From Bacillota bacterium (GTDB lineage Bacteria > Bacillota > Clostridia > Lachnospirales > Lachnospiraceae), in the NCBI GenBank assembly GCA_023439505.1, contig JAEXNR010000013.1:1-64000 (forward strand): a DNA stretch of 64,000 nucleotides. The letters run 5' to 3'. The notes beneath the pieces are model-generated. The model made no database searches. It saw only the letters and a program-made list of their open reading frames with translations, and had not been told where the DNA came from. Positions 56,275 through 64,000 of this stretch are shown here, piece after piece; position 1 is the first letter of the stretch; each line of letters starts with the position of its first letter. A program made the translations under genes and the position numbers.

Positions 56275-56958
56275 TTAAAAGCCTCCTGTTTCGCGAATCA
56301 GCTTACCTTCTTTCAGTCGCAGCGTGATATCGCTGTTTGCAGCTACTGCGTCAGAATGAGTCACAAGTATAATAGTCTTACCATACTCATGTGCAAGACG
56401 CTTAAACAAATCAACAACCTCATTTGCTGTAGCTGTATCCAATGCTCCTGTCGGCTCATCCCCCAGGATGAGATCCACATCCTTTGCCAGTGCTTTGGCA
56501 ATAGCGACTCTCTGCTGCTCACCACCGGATAATTTTGTAACTCTTCTGTCAGCTTTGGATTGGACAATTCCCACGATATCCAGAAGCTGATACGCAATCT
56601 GCTTTCTCTGCTTCTCTCTCTTCTGATTGGGATGCATTATATTTGCTTCCACATTCTCTACGGCAGAGAGATAGTCTGTAAGATTATATTTTTGAAATAT
56701 AATGGCCATATGATTCCTTCGAAATTTGGTATAGCCTATTTGCGTAATATTCTTCTCTTTATATAGAATCCTTCCCTTTTCAGGAACATCCAGTGCCCCG
56801 GCCAGCGCTAATAATGTAGTTTTACCGGAGCCCGAAGGGCCAAGTATGGCATAGAGCTTACCCTCTTCAAATTCATAGGAAAGATCGTTCAATATGGTTC
56901 TCTTTTTACCTCCGTCAATATATCCGTAGGTTAAATTCTCAAGTTTAAATATTGGCAT
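56275..56958 (-). CDS. MacB/LolD-type ABC transporter ATPase
   Basis: 227 aa. Walker A GPSGSGKTT (40-48), signature LSGGEQQRV (143-151), Walker B LILGDEPTGALD (E168) and VTHSD. Length and the insert pattern fit the MacB/LolD/FtsE group, whose permeases are mechanotransmitters. It pairs with the FtsX-like permease 93 bp upstream and with the PASTA protein immediately downstream. Confidence 0.95.
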   Translation of the reverse strand: MPIFKLENLTYGYIDGGKKRTILNDLSYEFEEGKLYAILGPSGSGKTTLLALAGALDVPEKGRILYKEKNITQIGYTKFRRNHMAIIFQKYNLTDYLSAVENVEANIMHPNQKREKQRKQIAYQLLDIVGIVQSKADRRVTKLSGGEQQRVAIAKALAKDVDLILGDEPTGALDTATANEVVDLFKRLAHEYGKTIILVTHSDAVAANSDITLRLKEGKLIRETGGF

Positions 56959-57051
56959 AAAATTCCTCCTTTTTGCCGCAGCTAACGGTCAGATTAATTC
57001 ATCATTTATGTTATATATACAAAAACTTCAGCTCTCTCCTCCTCTGATCCG

Positions 57052-58410
57052 TCAACTTTGCAGGGATTCTCTTGGCTTATAACCAAGAATAATAATGAGT
57101 GGTGCTCCTGTAGCTACAAATACAATTCCAATACTTGCAAAAAACAAATTCCGGATGACCTCCGCATTAATTATTACATTAAACTCGTTGGCAATATCAC
57201 TCATTTCCAACTGCTTTTTATTCATATCTCCGAATGCGATCATCCCCATATTTTGTGTGTCTTCTTCTACGAATTGCGTATGAATAATCCAGGATGCCAT
57301 AACCTGTGAAGTTATTTTACTTGCACCCGCTGCCAGGATAAAAGCTGTAATTGCAACCAGTAGTATCTCCAGCAGGAACTGGCCGAATATCCCGCCCTTG
57401 CCTTCTCCTCCTGCCAAAAGCAAACCTATCTCAAATCTTCTGTCCTTGACAAACATTGCAATGACAACCATCATGATTACTGCACCGGCAACAAATACAA
57501 TAACCAATAGCAAAGTAAGCACCGTCTCAACCAGTTCCAGCGGTCTCGTCAGTGTCTGATACTGGGCATCATTGGAATATAGTTTGATGTATTCGCCGGG
57601 GATCTTCTTTTCCTGCCGACTGATGAAGTCTTCTACCTCTAAGGGGTCATTGAGCAGAAATCGAACGGAAGAAATTTCCACTTCATCGCCACTTGTAACC
57701 GACAGCCTCTCAACGCTTTCTTTTGACGTTCTCATCTCATCCACCAGATATCCGGGGCTGCCGGAGAAGATTCCGATGATTTCAAAGGGATATGTCTTAG
57801 CATCAACAGTAGAGGTTAACTCAATAACGTCTCCGATGGCAAGATTATTCTTGGCGGCAAATTCTTCGGTGATATACAAGGTATCCCTGCCTGCGTCACT
57901 GTCATCACGATATCTTCCCTCTGTTAATTTCAATGTTCCTTCCTGAAATTCCATGGGGATATTTTGATTACTTCCATTGATCGAAAAGTTACCTTGCCCA
58001 CTGCCGCCAATGCCAATTGTCGTAACTGTCACTCCAGCACCCTGATCGCCACCTCCCATATCCACCGCACTCTGCAATTTCTCGTTCTTCGCTGTCGCAA
58101 GGCTCGAGAGATAAAGTGCCTTTACTTTGGAATCCCCGGCCAGTTCCATAGCAAGAGAAGGAGAAAGACTTAATCTGGAACTGATTTCTTCAAAAGACAG
58201 TCCATCCTTCATTGCCTTCGCATAATCCGATTGCATCTCAACGACGGCACCTAATTCCTGACGCACATATTTCTTTGAGGATCGAACACTGTTTTGGATG
58301 ATAATTCCCGTAAATATTAAGCCATTGACAATGAATAAGATCAGAAAAATCATGATGGCTTTTGATGGCTTTCTGATGGTACTCAGGTAAGCGTGTTTCA
58401 TAATTCTCAT
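57052..58410 (-). CDS. FtsX/MacB-type ABC permease
   Basis: 452 aa, start after GGAGGAATATT. TM1 is at about 20-42. A large extracellular domain (about 45-290) follows, with a Gly-rich stretch near 120-140. Three helices lie at about 300-450, the usual 1+3 layout. The end KPRESLQS is typical. It is divergent from an OmpR/kinase pair, an arrangement seen in antibiotic-sensing BceAB-type and cell-wall ABC systems. Confidence 0.92.
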   Translation of the reverse strand: MRIMKHAYLSTIRKPSKAIMIFLILFIVNGLIFTGIIIQNSVRSSKKYVRQELGAVVEMQSDYAKAMKDGLSFEEISSRLSLSPSLAMELAGDSKVKALYLSSLATAKNEKLQSAVDMGGGDQGAGVTVTTIGIGGSGQGNFSINGSNQNIPMEFQEGTLKLTEGRYRDDSDAGRDTLYITEEFAAKNNLAIGDVIELTSTVDAKTYPFEIIGIFSGSPGYLVDEMRTSKESVERLSVTSGDEVEISSVRFLLNDPLEVEDFISRQEKKIPGEYIKLYSNDAQYQTLTRPLELVETVLTLLLVIVFVAGAVIMMVVIAMFVKDRRFEIGLLLAGGEGKGGIFGQFLLEILLVAITAFILAAGASKITSQVMASWIIHTQFVEEDTQNMGMIAFGDMNKKQLEMSDIANEFNVIINAEVIRNLFFASIGIVFVATGAPLIIILGYKPRESLQS

Positions 58411-58547
58411 ATAATATTCCTCCTAGTCGCCTGAATGGATCTGTAACATTCCTGTTAAAAACCATCGGCATTTATTCTCATCGGCTGATCGCCATAGTTT
58501 AATTCTACTTCCTTCCTATGTGATTGAAGTGAAACAGCTGTGCGGTC

Positions 58548-58576
58548 TGTGTGAAATTCGTTCTCTGTTTCACACA
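58548..58576. promoter_or_regulatory. Inverted repeat in the divergent PASTA-ABC / two-component region
   Basis: Perfect TGTGTGAAA/TTTCACACA arms with an 11-nt spacer. A related gtgaaac lies 22 bp upstream at 58530, two turns away. A TATAAT for the regulator lies at 58594-58599. A likely site for the adjacent OmpR-type regulator. Confidence 0.6.
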
Positions 58577-58620
58577 AATCACACAACGAAATGATATAAT
58601 TGGCAGCATGGAGGATTATT

Positions 58621-59355
58621 ATGAGCGTTAAAGTACTTGTTGTAGAAGATGATAAGAAAATGAATGACATTCTATGCGATTATCTGGAGACAGATGGTTA
58701 TCAGGTCTATCCTTCATCAGATGGAGTGGAAGCACTGAACTTGTTTGAGCAGGAAGAAATCGATCTGGTTCTTCTGGATATTATGATTCCAAAACTTGAT
58801 GGCTGGTCCGTCTGCCGTAGAATCCGCCAAAAATCAGATGTACTGATTATCATACTCAGTGCTCGCAGTGAGGATGATGACAAGCTTCTCGGATATGAGC
58901 TGGGAGCGGATGAATATATCACCAAACCCTTTAGCCCCAAAGTTCTCTTAGCCTGCATGGGAGCGCTTTTAAAACGCAGCAAGGCAGCTCTCCCATTGGA
59001 GGAGGGTTTGCTCCAATATCGGGAACTGGTATTACATAAAGACGCATATCGTGTTACCCTTTCAGGCGCTGTCCTTTCTCTTACAGTCAAGGAATACGAA
59101 CTGCTTCTTCGTCTGTTGGACAATCCCGGCAAGGTATTCCGCCGTGAATATTTAATTAATGATATCTGGGGCTATGACTATTATGGGGATGGACGGGTGG
59201 TCGATACCAATATCAAGACGCTGCGAAAAAAACTGGGGCACTATTCCCGCACTATTCAGACCGTGATCGGTGTGGGATATAAGTTTGATACTGATCTCCT
59301 GCCTGCTCTGCCCGGCAAAGCAGAGCGATCAGATACCGGAAAGGAAGCCTTATGA
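58621..59355 (+). CDS. OmpR-family response regulator
   Basis: 244 aa from MSVKVLVVEDD, after GGAGGATTATT. The receiver has D10/D11, phosphoacceptor D53 in LLDIMIP and Lys in YITKPFSP. The winged helix (about 135-230) shows LTVKEYELLLRLLDNPGKVFRREYLINDIWGYD and VDTNIKTLRKKLG. It overlaps the kinase gene by 4 bp and probably controls the divergent ABC-PASTA operon. Confidence 0.95.
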   Translation: MSVKVLVVEDDKKMNDILCDYLETDGYQVYPSSDGVEALNLFEQEEIDLVLLDIMIPKLDGWSVCRRIRQKSDVLIIILSARSEDDDKLLGYELGADEYITKPFSPKVLLACMGALLKRSKAALPLEEGLLQYRELVLHKDAYRVTLSGAVLSLTVKEYELLLRLLDNPGKVFRREYLINDIWGYDYYGDGRVVDTNIKTLRKKLGHYSRTIQTVIGVGYKFDTDLLPALPGKAERSDTGKEAL

Positions 59356-60938
59356 AAATATCATTAAAAATGCTTTTGTTAACGTTAGTATCCTTTCTTT
59401 TCCTGATTATTGGAGTGATTTTTTCCATGTATTTCTACTTTCATCGTTATTATGAGCCTCAGAAAATCGCACGTACCATAGATTCCATCAATGAGTTCAC
59501 TGATTCCTATGAAAAACTCAATTGGACGGATGTGCAGCTCTATACCGAGGTGTCTCGATTTATGACCAATCAGAATGCCACTCTGAGTATTATGTCTAAT
59601 GTATCCCTGATGCTGACGGCGACCGCCACCGTAAATGAGGCAGAAATAGATATCTCGGCACCTGCATTACGAGCTGTTGAGCTTAAGGATTCCCTCACGC
59701 TAAATGATGCTTCTCTGCCCACTTATAGCGCCGGAACCACCACCAGCATTAACGGTACCTATGTGCTCTATCCCATGGGAAATGCAATCTCTCTATCCGT
59801 TGCCGATACAAAACAGAAAGATGGAGTGGACTATATCATCAGTACCATCCCTTATACAAAGTTTCATCAAGTGGTATTTTCCAAAGAGTTTAAACTAAAA
59901 AATGGCGAAACAAAGACGTTATTGGCCAACATTTCCCTCCAGTCCGTGGATGAAGTCATGGATTTTTTTATCGGTATTTTCCCTTACCTGATTGGAGCAG
60001 TACTTTTGTTATCCTTGTTCATGGTTATGGTGTATTCAAAATTAATCATAAAGCCGATTATCCATATCACGAATATCTCCAATCGTATGGCAAATATGGA
60101 GCTGGGAATCACTTTGGATTTCCATCGTAAGGATGAGTTAGGCGCTTTATCTGTAAGTTTGAACACACTATCTTCTAACCTGAAGACTGCCCTTGAGGAA
60201 CTAAGTACTGCCAATCATCAACTAAAAAACGATTATGAACAGGAGCTGCGACAGGAGCAGGCGAGAAAAGAGTTTGTGGCGAATGTATCCCATGAGCTGA
60301 AGAGTCCTCTGGGTATCATCAAAAGCTATACAGAGGGGATTGGAGACGGTATCAAGACAGAAAAAAGAGATTATTATGTAGAAGTAATTCTGGAGGAAGT
60401 AAACCGAATGGATCAGATGATTTATGAAATGCTGGAAATCTCAAAGTTTGATGCCGGTGCGGTAATCTACCATAAGTCTCCTGCGGATCTGCGCATTCTT
60501 GTGAATAAATCAGTACAAAACTTCCGGGAAAAGGCAGCCAAACGGGGGGTTCTTATTCAGGTCCGGGGAGAATTCCGGATGGTATCGATTGATTCCGGGA
60601 AAATCGAACGGGTCTTTCACAATTTCATCAACAATGCTGTGAAATATTGTATTCCGGATACTACCATAACCATAGTCGGCGTCAGTGAGAACGGGGCCCA
60701 AACCATCTATATAAACAATGAATGTGAACCTTACACTGAGGATGTGCTGGAGAAGCTATGGAACAGGTTTTACAAAGCTGACACCTCCCATAGCAGAAAA
60801 ACCGATGGAACCGGTCTCGGGCTTTCCATTGCAAAATCCATCCTGGAGGGACATGGCTGCACATACGGGGTAAAAACAACCGATTCCGGTATCAGCTTTT
60901 ATTTTACTTTAAAACTTCATAATGAGGCTTTACCATAA
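59352..60938 (+). CDS. Sensor histidine kinase
   Basis: 528 aa. TM1 at about 9-29, an extracellular domain (about 30-212) and TM2 at about 213-233. HAMP follows, then HisKA with H314 in VSHELKSPLGI. HATPase motifs NFINNAVKYC and TDGTGLGLSIAKSI are intact. Partner of the OmpR regulator. Context suggests it responds to cell-wall stress or a peptide. Confidence 0.95.
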   Translation: MKISLKMLLLTLVSFLFLIIGVIFSMYFYFHRYYEPQKIARTIDSINEFTDSYEKLNWTDVQLYTEVSRFMTNQNATLSIMSNVSLMLTATATVNEAEIDISAPALRAVELKDSLTLNDASLPTYSAGTTTSINGTYVLYPMGNAISLSVADTKQKDGVDYIISTIPYTKFHQVVFSKEFKLKNGETKTLLANISLQSVDEVMDFFIGIFPYLIGAVLLLSLFMVMVYSKLIIKPIIHITNISNRMANMELGITLDFHRKDELGALSVSLNTLSSNLKTALEELSTANHQLKNDYEQELRQEQARKEFVANVSHELKSPLGIIKSYTEGIGDGIKTEKRDYYVEVILEEVNRMDQMIYEMLEISKFDAGAVIYHKSPADLRILVNKSVQNFREKAAKRGVLIQVRGEFRMVSIDSGKIERVFHNFINNAVKYCIPDTTITIVGVSENGAQTIYINNECEPYTEDVLEKLWNRFYKADTSHSRKTDGTGLGLSIAKSILEGHGCTYGVKTTDSGISFYFTLKLHNEALP

Positions 60939-60948
60939 GGTTTCGTTA

Positions 60949-61476
60949 TTAATTTTTTCTATATTTGAGCGTCAATCCCTTTAAGAAATTTTTGATATAC
61001 CCATCTTTACATTCCTTATAATTACGTTGCCCTTCTCGTCGAAACAGCGCACTTAATTCACTGCTTGATAATATTACTCCGGCCGCTCCGAAAATATCCA
61101 GCATGTCCTCGCTTGTAAGTGACAGAGCAATTTTTACTTTCTTAAGAAAGATATTATTCACCGTCTTATTGTCATTTATGAGATAGGACGGTTTCTCCTC
61201 TTGCCCCGGTTTTGATTCCTGTTTCCCTCTGTTTAGAATAATGAAACCGTTTAAAAAGGATTCCAGCATGTGGTTACTGCACTTCTTCCGATCGGAAGTT
61301 TGAGTAAAGCGCTCCTCTTTGGATTCATTCTTCCCGTCATTTTCAGGCTTTTGTAAGATTCGCTGCAATTCCTCTTTTGTTACGGTCATTCCTCCCAATT
61401 GAAAGATCTGTATCATATCTGTATCCTTAATATCCAGAGCATATCTTAATCTTATTAACAGGTCATTATTATTCAT
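60949..61476 (-). CDS. DUF1456 family protein (YehS-like)
   Basis: 175 aa from MNNNDLLIRL, after GGAGATAAGT; the ATG at 61488 lies in that site. Two copies of the DUF1456 unit: LLIRLRYALDIKDTDMIQIFQLGGMTVTKEEL (about 5-36) and FLKKVKIALSLTSEDMLDIFGAAGVILSSSEL (about 110-143). Function unknown. Soluble. Convergent with the kinase gene. Confidence 0.9.
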   Translation of the reverse strand: MNNNDLLIRLRYALDIKDTDMIQIFQLGGMTVTKEELQRILQKPENDGKNESKEERFTQTSDRKKCSNHMLESFLNGFIILNRGKQESKPGQEEKPSYLINDNKTVNNIFLKKVKIALSLTSEDMLDIFGAAGVILSSSELSALFRREGQRNYKECKDGYIKNFLKGLTLKYRKN

Positions 61477-61611
61477 ACTTATCTCCATTTCCGGGCTGCT
61501 TTTTGCGTATTACCCATCTTCGCGCTGCTTTTGCACGAACCGTTCTTATTCCTATTATACCTTAGTGAATTTACATATTCAATCCTGTCGGTGATATTAC
61601 CACGCAGTCCC

Positions 61612-61680
61612 GGGATATCCGTGTTACTGCTCACTCCCCGTTTCATAATTAACACATTGATTTCGATAAATAATTCCGAA
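61612..61680 (-). repeat. Dispersed repeat, inverted copy
   Basis: Complement of the 61751 copy: shared blocks gatatc, tcactcccc, tgatttcga and ttccgaa in the same order, with small length differences. Confidence 0.65.
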
Positions 61681-61750
61681 AAGGAGTATTTGCATCCGTC
61701 AGTACTTTGGTTCTGTATTTTAGAACCTTATGTACTGCTACGTGATGCAA

Positions 61751-61834
61751 CTAAGCGCGAGCGGCTCCGCTTCGGAAATCTTTGTCGAAATCATATTCAT
61801 AGCCTTGGATGGGGAGTGAACTGTAACGATATCC
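61751..61834 (+). repeat. Dispersed repeat, direct copy 1
   Basis: Blocks ctaagcgcg, cgcttcgg, tttgtcgaaatc and ggggagtgaactgtaac. Direct copy at 61843 and inverted copy at 61612; a degenerate relative lies at 49932. Confidence 0.7.
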
Positions 61835-61842
61835 GTGTATCT

Positions 61843-61926
61843 GCTAAGCGCGGACGGTCCCGCTTCGGATTCATTTGTCGAAATCCTATTCGTCGCTTTG
61901 AACGGGAAGTGAATCTTTGCTGTCTG
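61843..61926 (+). repeat. Dispersed repeat, direct copy 2
   Basis: Same block order as the copy at 61751, with period 92 bp; the gggagtga block is altered to gggaagtgaa. Confidence 0.7.
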
Positions 61927-61969
61927 CATGAGAAGGGGAGGAAAACGCATGAAAGTAAGTAATCCTGCG

Positions 61970-61998
61970 TTGTGACCCGGGCCAGTCTATGATACAAT
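61970..61998 (+). promoter_or_regulatory. Promoter of the LytTR/OmpR fusion gene
   Basis: TTGTGA (61970-61975) and TACAAT (61993-61998) with a 17-bp spacer, about 41 bp upstream of the start. Confidence 0.55.
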
Positions 61999-62038
61999 AA
62001 AACAATAATTTGGTAATTATCCTTGAAAGGAGTACTTT

Positions 62039-63472
62039 ATGCGTATCGCAGCATATTTCCCCAATCGTAAGACTGCCGACCTGCTGTCAAAACAGTTTGA
62101 CTTGTATCAGCAGAAAACAGGGGTTGACTTCTCTTATTGTTTTTTTAGCAATGAGGTGGATTTTCTTTGCGATTATACTCCCGGTGAATATGACGCATTG
62201 TTTTTAGCTGAGGATAAAAGTGACAATATAATTTTGGAAATCCGTCGAAGGGACAGAGGAATCCGTTTCATTGGAATTGTTCCCTTTCGGGAAACTCCCA
62301 TGGGGTCAGAGCAGAATTTCTGGTATTGTCTGCCGGAACCTGTCAGTACACTGTTTTTATTTCCGGTGCTGGACAGATTGACAGGAGAGGCCAGCCATAA
62401 CGATGAGACAGGCATGGTGATCAAAACCAAAGGAAGCGTACTTCGCCTTGCATTTTCACAGATTGAATATGTGGAGGTAATCGGCAGAAGGATCTTGTTT
62501 CATCTGTTGGGCGGTAAGCTGGAGGAGGTTTCAGGCACTTTTTATGATTACGAGGCAAGACTTCTACAATGGCCCGATTTTATCAAGGTGCACCGGTCTT
62601 ATATTGTCAATTTACAGCACATTGCCAAACTTAGTGCAGAAGGTATTTTAACCAAATCGGACAGCTGGGTACCGGTATCCAAGCAATTGTATCCCCAGCT
62701 GAAAAAGGATTTTCTCGGAAGCCTCATGCTGCCCGAAGCCCAGATCCTCAGTATGGAAAAGAAATGTCCCGATGTCAGGAGCAGTCCGGGTTATGTCATT
62801 CTTCTGGTGGATGATGAAGAACAGGAACGGTTTCGCTGGTCCCAGGTTCTACTGAAAAACGGATGTACGGTCCGAACAGCGGACCATGCAGCATCCGCCC
62901 TTACGCTTGCCGAGCAGGAACGGTTTGATTGTGTGGTACTGGATGTAAATCTTGGAGCTGCCAGCGGTTTTGACCTTTGCGACAAGCTCCAAAGGCTCAC
63001 CGGTGCGCCGGTTCTTTATTTGAGCAGTTTATCAGACAGTGACCATCAAACGAAGGGGTTTTTGACCGGTGGCACGGACTATATTACAAAAGACGTAACT
63101 CCCCAGCTTTTTTGGCTGAAAGTAGAAAGCAGAATTAAGACAGCCGGGGCATTACGCTCCGAACTTTCCTCCGGCAGTCTGCACCTTGATTTAAAGGAGA
63201 GAAGGGCTTTCCTTACGGGACAGTTCCTGCCCCTGACTACGGTAGAGTTCGATTTGCTGCATCTGCTGATGCAAAATAAAGGAACAACCTATTCACCAAA
63301 TAAGTTGTATGAGCTAATCTGGGGCAGTCGCCAGTGGGATGACGGGCACACGGTACAACTGCACCTGTCACAGCTTTGCCGGAAACTGGAGGGAGCGTCT
63401 ACAGGACATCGTTTTATTGAATCGGTCTGGGGTGAAGGGTATCGCTTTGTTGAAGAACCCCAGGGGCTATGA
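62039..63472 (+). CDS. Fusion regulator: receiver-like, LytTR, receiver and OmpR winged helix
   Basis: 477 aa, start after GAAAGGAG. Residues 1-115 resemble a degenerate receiver without clear phospho-sites. LytTR DNA-binding domain at about 126-230: LAFSQIEYVEVIGRRILFH and the hallmark FIKVHRSYIVNLQHI. True receiver at about 251-366: ILLVDDEE (D258/D259), phosphoacceptor D302 in VLDVNLG, K351 in YITKDV. OmpR-type winged helix at about 378-473: LTTVEFDLLHLLMQ and VWGEGYRFVE. Two different DNA-binding domains in one chain is unusual. The membrane protein that follows 39 bp later could be its sensor partner. Confidence 0.92.
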   Translation: MRIAAYFPNRKTADLLSKQFDLYQQKTGVDFSYCFFSNEVDFLCDYTPGEYDALFLAEDKSDNIILEIRRRDRGIRFIGIVPFRETPMGSEQNFWYCLPEPVSTLFLFPVLDRLTGEASHNDETGMVIKTKGSVLRLAFSQIEYVEVIGRRILFHLLGGKLEEVSGTFYDYEARLLQWPDFIKVHRSYIVNLQHIAKLSAEGILTKSDSWVPVSKQLYPQLKKDFLGSLMLPEAQILSMEKKCPDVRSSPGYVILLVDDEEQERFRWSQVLLKNGCTVRTADHAASALTLAEQERFDCVVLDVNLGAASGFDLCDKLQRLTGAPVLYLSSLSDSDHQTKGFLTGGTDYITKDVTPQLFWLKVESRIKTAGALRSELSSGSLHLDLKERRAFLTGQFLPLTTVEFDLLHLLMQNKGTTYSPNKLYELIWGSRQWDDGHTVQLHLSQLCRKLEGASTGHRFIESVWGEGYRFVEEPQGL

Positions 63473-63511
63473 ACAGTACTTTAGAACCTTACACAGGGAG
63501 GAGGGAGCATT

Positions 63512-64000
63512 TTGCATTGGGAAAGAGCAAATAAATGGATGCCGTTTATATTTATGGCTTTACTGACTGGTTTCTTTGCCCTTCTATTTATGGAAGACAA
63601 TAAATATAATACCCCTCCGCCTTATGGAAAAGATGGTGTGATTGTTTTGACAGAGAATAATCTGCGCGGCAGCAAACCCTTGTATCTCATTGACGGCTGG
63701 CTTTTGACGGACCAACGGACAGCAAATCTCCCCACCTATATCGGTGAATTCTCCAACCTGCAAAGAGGTAACTCCAGGGTATCTCCCCATGGCAGGGCAC
63801 TTTATCAAATGACACTTCGCTACGATGGAGGTCCTATGGAAGTGGCGATGGACTTTCCCATTCTCTATTCCCACTATACCATCCGTCTGGATGGAACAAT
63901 AGTGTCTGAGGGAAATGCCAGTGGACACATTTCATTTACCATCACCCGGGGCAACCATCTGCTTACAGTGGAAACACTGTCCAAATCCGGATATTACAGC
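63512..64000 (+). CDS. Membrane sensor-like protein, C-terminus cut by window edge
   Basis: At least 163 codons from a TTG start, placed by GGAGGAGGG eleven or so bases upstream (reads MHWERANKWMPF). One membrane helix lies at about 8-27. A beta-rich extracellular region follows, with YLIDGWLLTDQRT and YSHYTIRLDGTIVSEGNA. This resembles the N-terminal domain of 7TMR-DISM-type sensor kinases. If so, the missing part holds the helices and kinase domain, and it is the partner of the regulator upstream. An ATG at codon 10 is an alternative start. Confidence 0.75.
   Translation, partial: MHWERANKWMPFIFMALLTGFFALLFMEDNKYNTPPPYGKDGVIVLTENNLRGSKPLYLIDGWLLTDQRTANLPTYIGEFSNLQRGNSRVSPHGRALYQMTLRYDGGPMEVAMDFPILYSHYTIRLDGTIVSEGNASGHISFTITRGNHLLTVETLSKSGYYS

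Larger units (their letters stand above)
61477..62038. other. Repeat-rich intergenic region
   Basis: 562 bp with no convincing gene. It holds three copies of a dispersed repeat (61612, 61751 and 61843) and the promoter of the LytTR/OmpR fusion. An ATG frame at 61531-61962 spans the repeats and is probably not a gene. Confidence 0.7.

Noticed and set aside
61531..61962. Plus-strand 143-codon frame
   Set aside because: No ribosome site, low-complexity Arg-rich product, and it spans dispersed repeat copies.

Overview
The window is AT-rich Firmicutes DNA. AGGAGG-type ribosome sites, YesM/YesN regulators, many lipoprotein sugar-binding proteins and glycoside phosphorylases point to a plant- or glycan-degrading Clostridia, probably Lachnospiraceae (inference; no rRNA or marker gene is present). 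I see no phage, insertion sequence or CRISPR. Most genes lie on the minus strand in long, tightly spaced operons.

Region 1 (1-16784, all minus) is a beta-glucan locus. It holds a GH5 endoglucanase lipoprotein, a GH94 phosphorylase, a YesN/YesM-type two-component pair, a CUT1 sugar importer (binding protein and two permeases), a second binding-protein-like gene, a GH16 lichenase lipoprotein, and a large GH16 laminarinase with carbohydrate-binding modules that runs off the left edge. Extracellular enzymes would cut mixed-linkage or beta-1,3-glucan, the importer would take up oligosaccharides, and GH94 would phosphorolyse them inside. Repeated motifs upstream of several of these genes look like regulator sites.

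Region 2 (16785-32190) is a mannoside locus. GH130 mannosyl-glucose phosphorylase, GH38 alpha-mannosidase, a second GH38-like enzyme and a CUT1 importer with two binding proteins read leftward. A YesM/YesN pair reads rightward from a shared intergenic region.

Region 3 (32268-43655, minus) is the most unusual block. A GntR/UTRA regulator and a BMP/NupOPQ-type nucleoside importer are followed by an isochorismatase-like hydrolase, a PfkB kinase, a nucleoside phosphorylase, an iron alcohol dehydrogenase, and TrpA-like, TrpF-like and BtpA/SgcQ-like TIM-barrel proteins. With no other trp genes present, this looks like an undescribed catabolic route for a nucleoside-like compound.

Region 4 (43963-51013) holds a small orphan ORF, tRNA-Gly(TCC), a GH31 glycosidase whose reading frame ends inside the antisense of that tRNA, a third CUT1 importer, and a divergent AraC regulator. 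Region 5 (51160-53963) is a TrkA/TrkH potassium uptake pair.

Region 6 (54063-60938) couples a kinase-less protein with about ten PASTA repeats to a MacB-like ABC ATPase and an FtsX-like permease. It is divergent from an OmpR/histidine-kinase pair, which suggests envelope sensing or export. Region 7 (60949-64000) has a DUF1456 protein, a repeat-rich 560-bp intergenic stretch, an unusual regulator combining LytTR, receiver and OmpR-type winged-helix domains, and the start of a membrane protein cut by the right edge.
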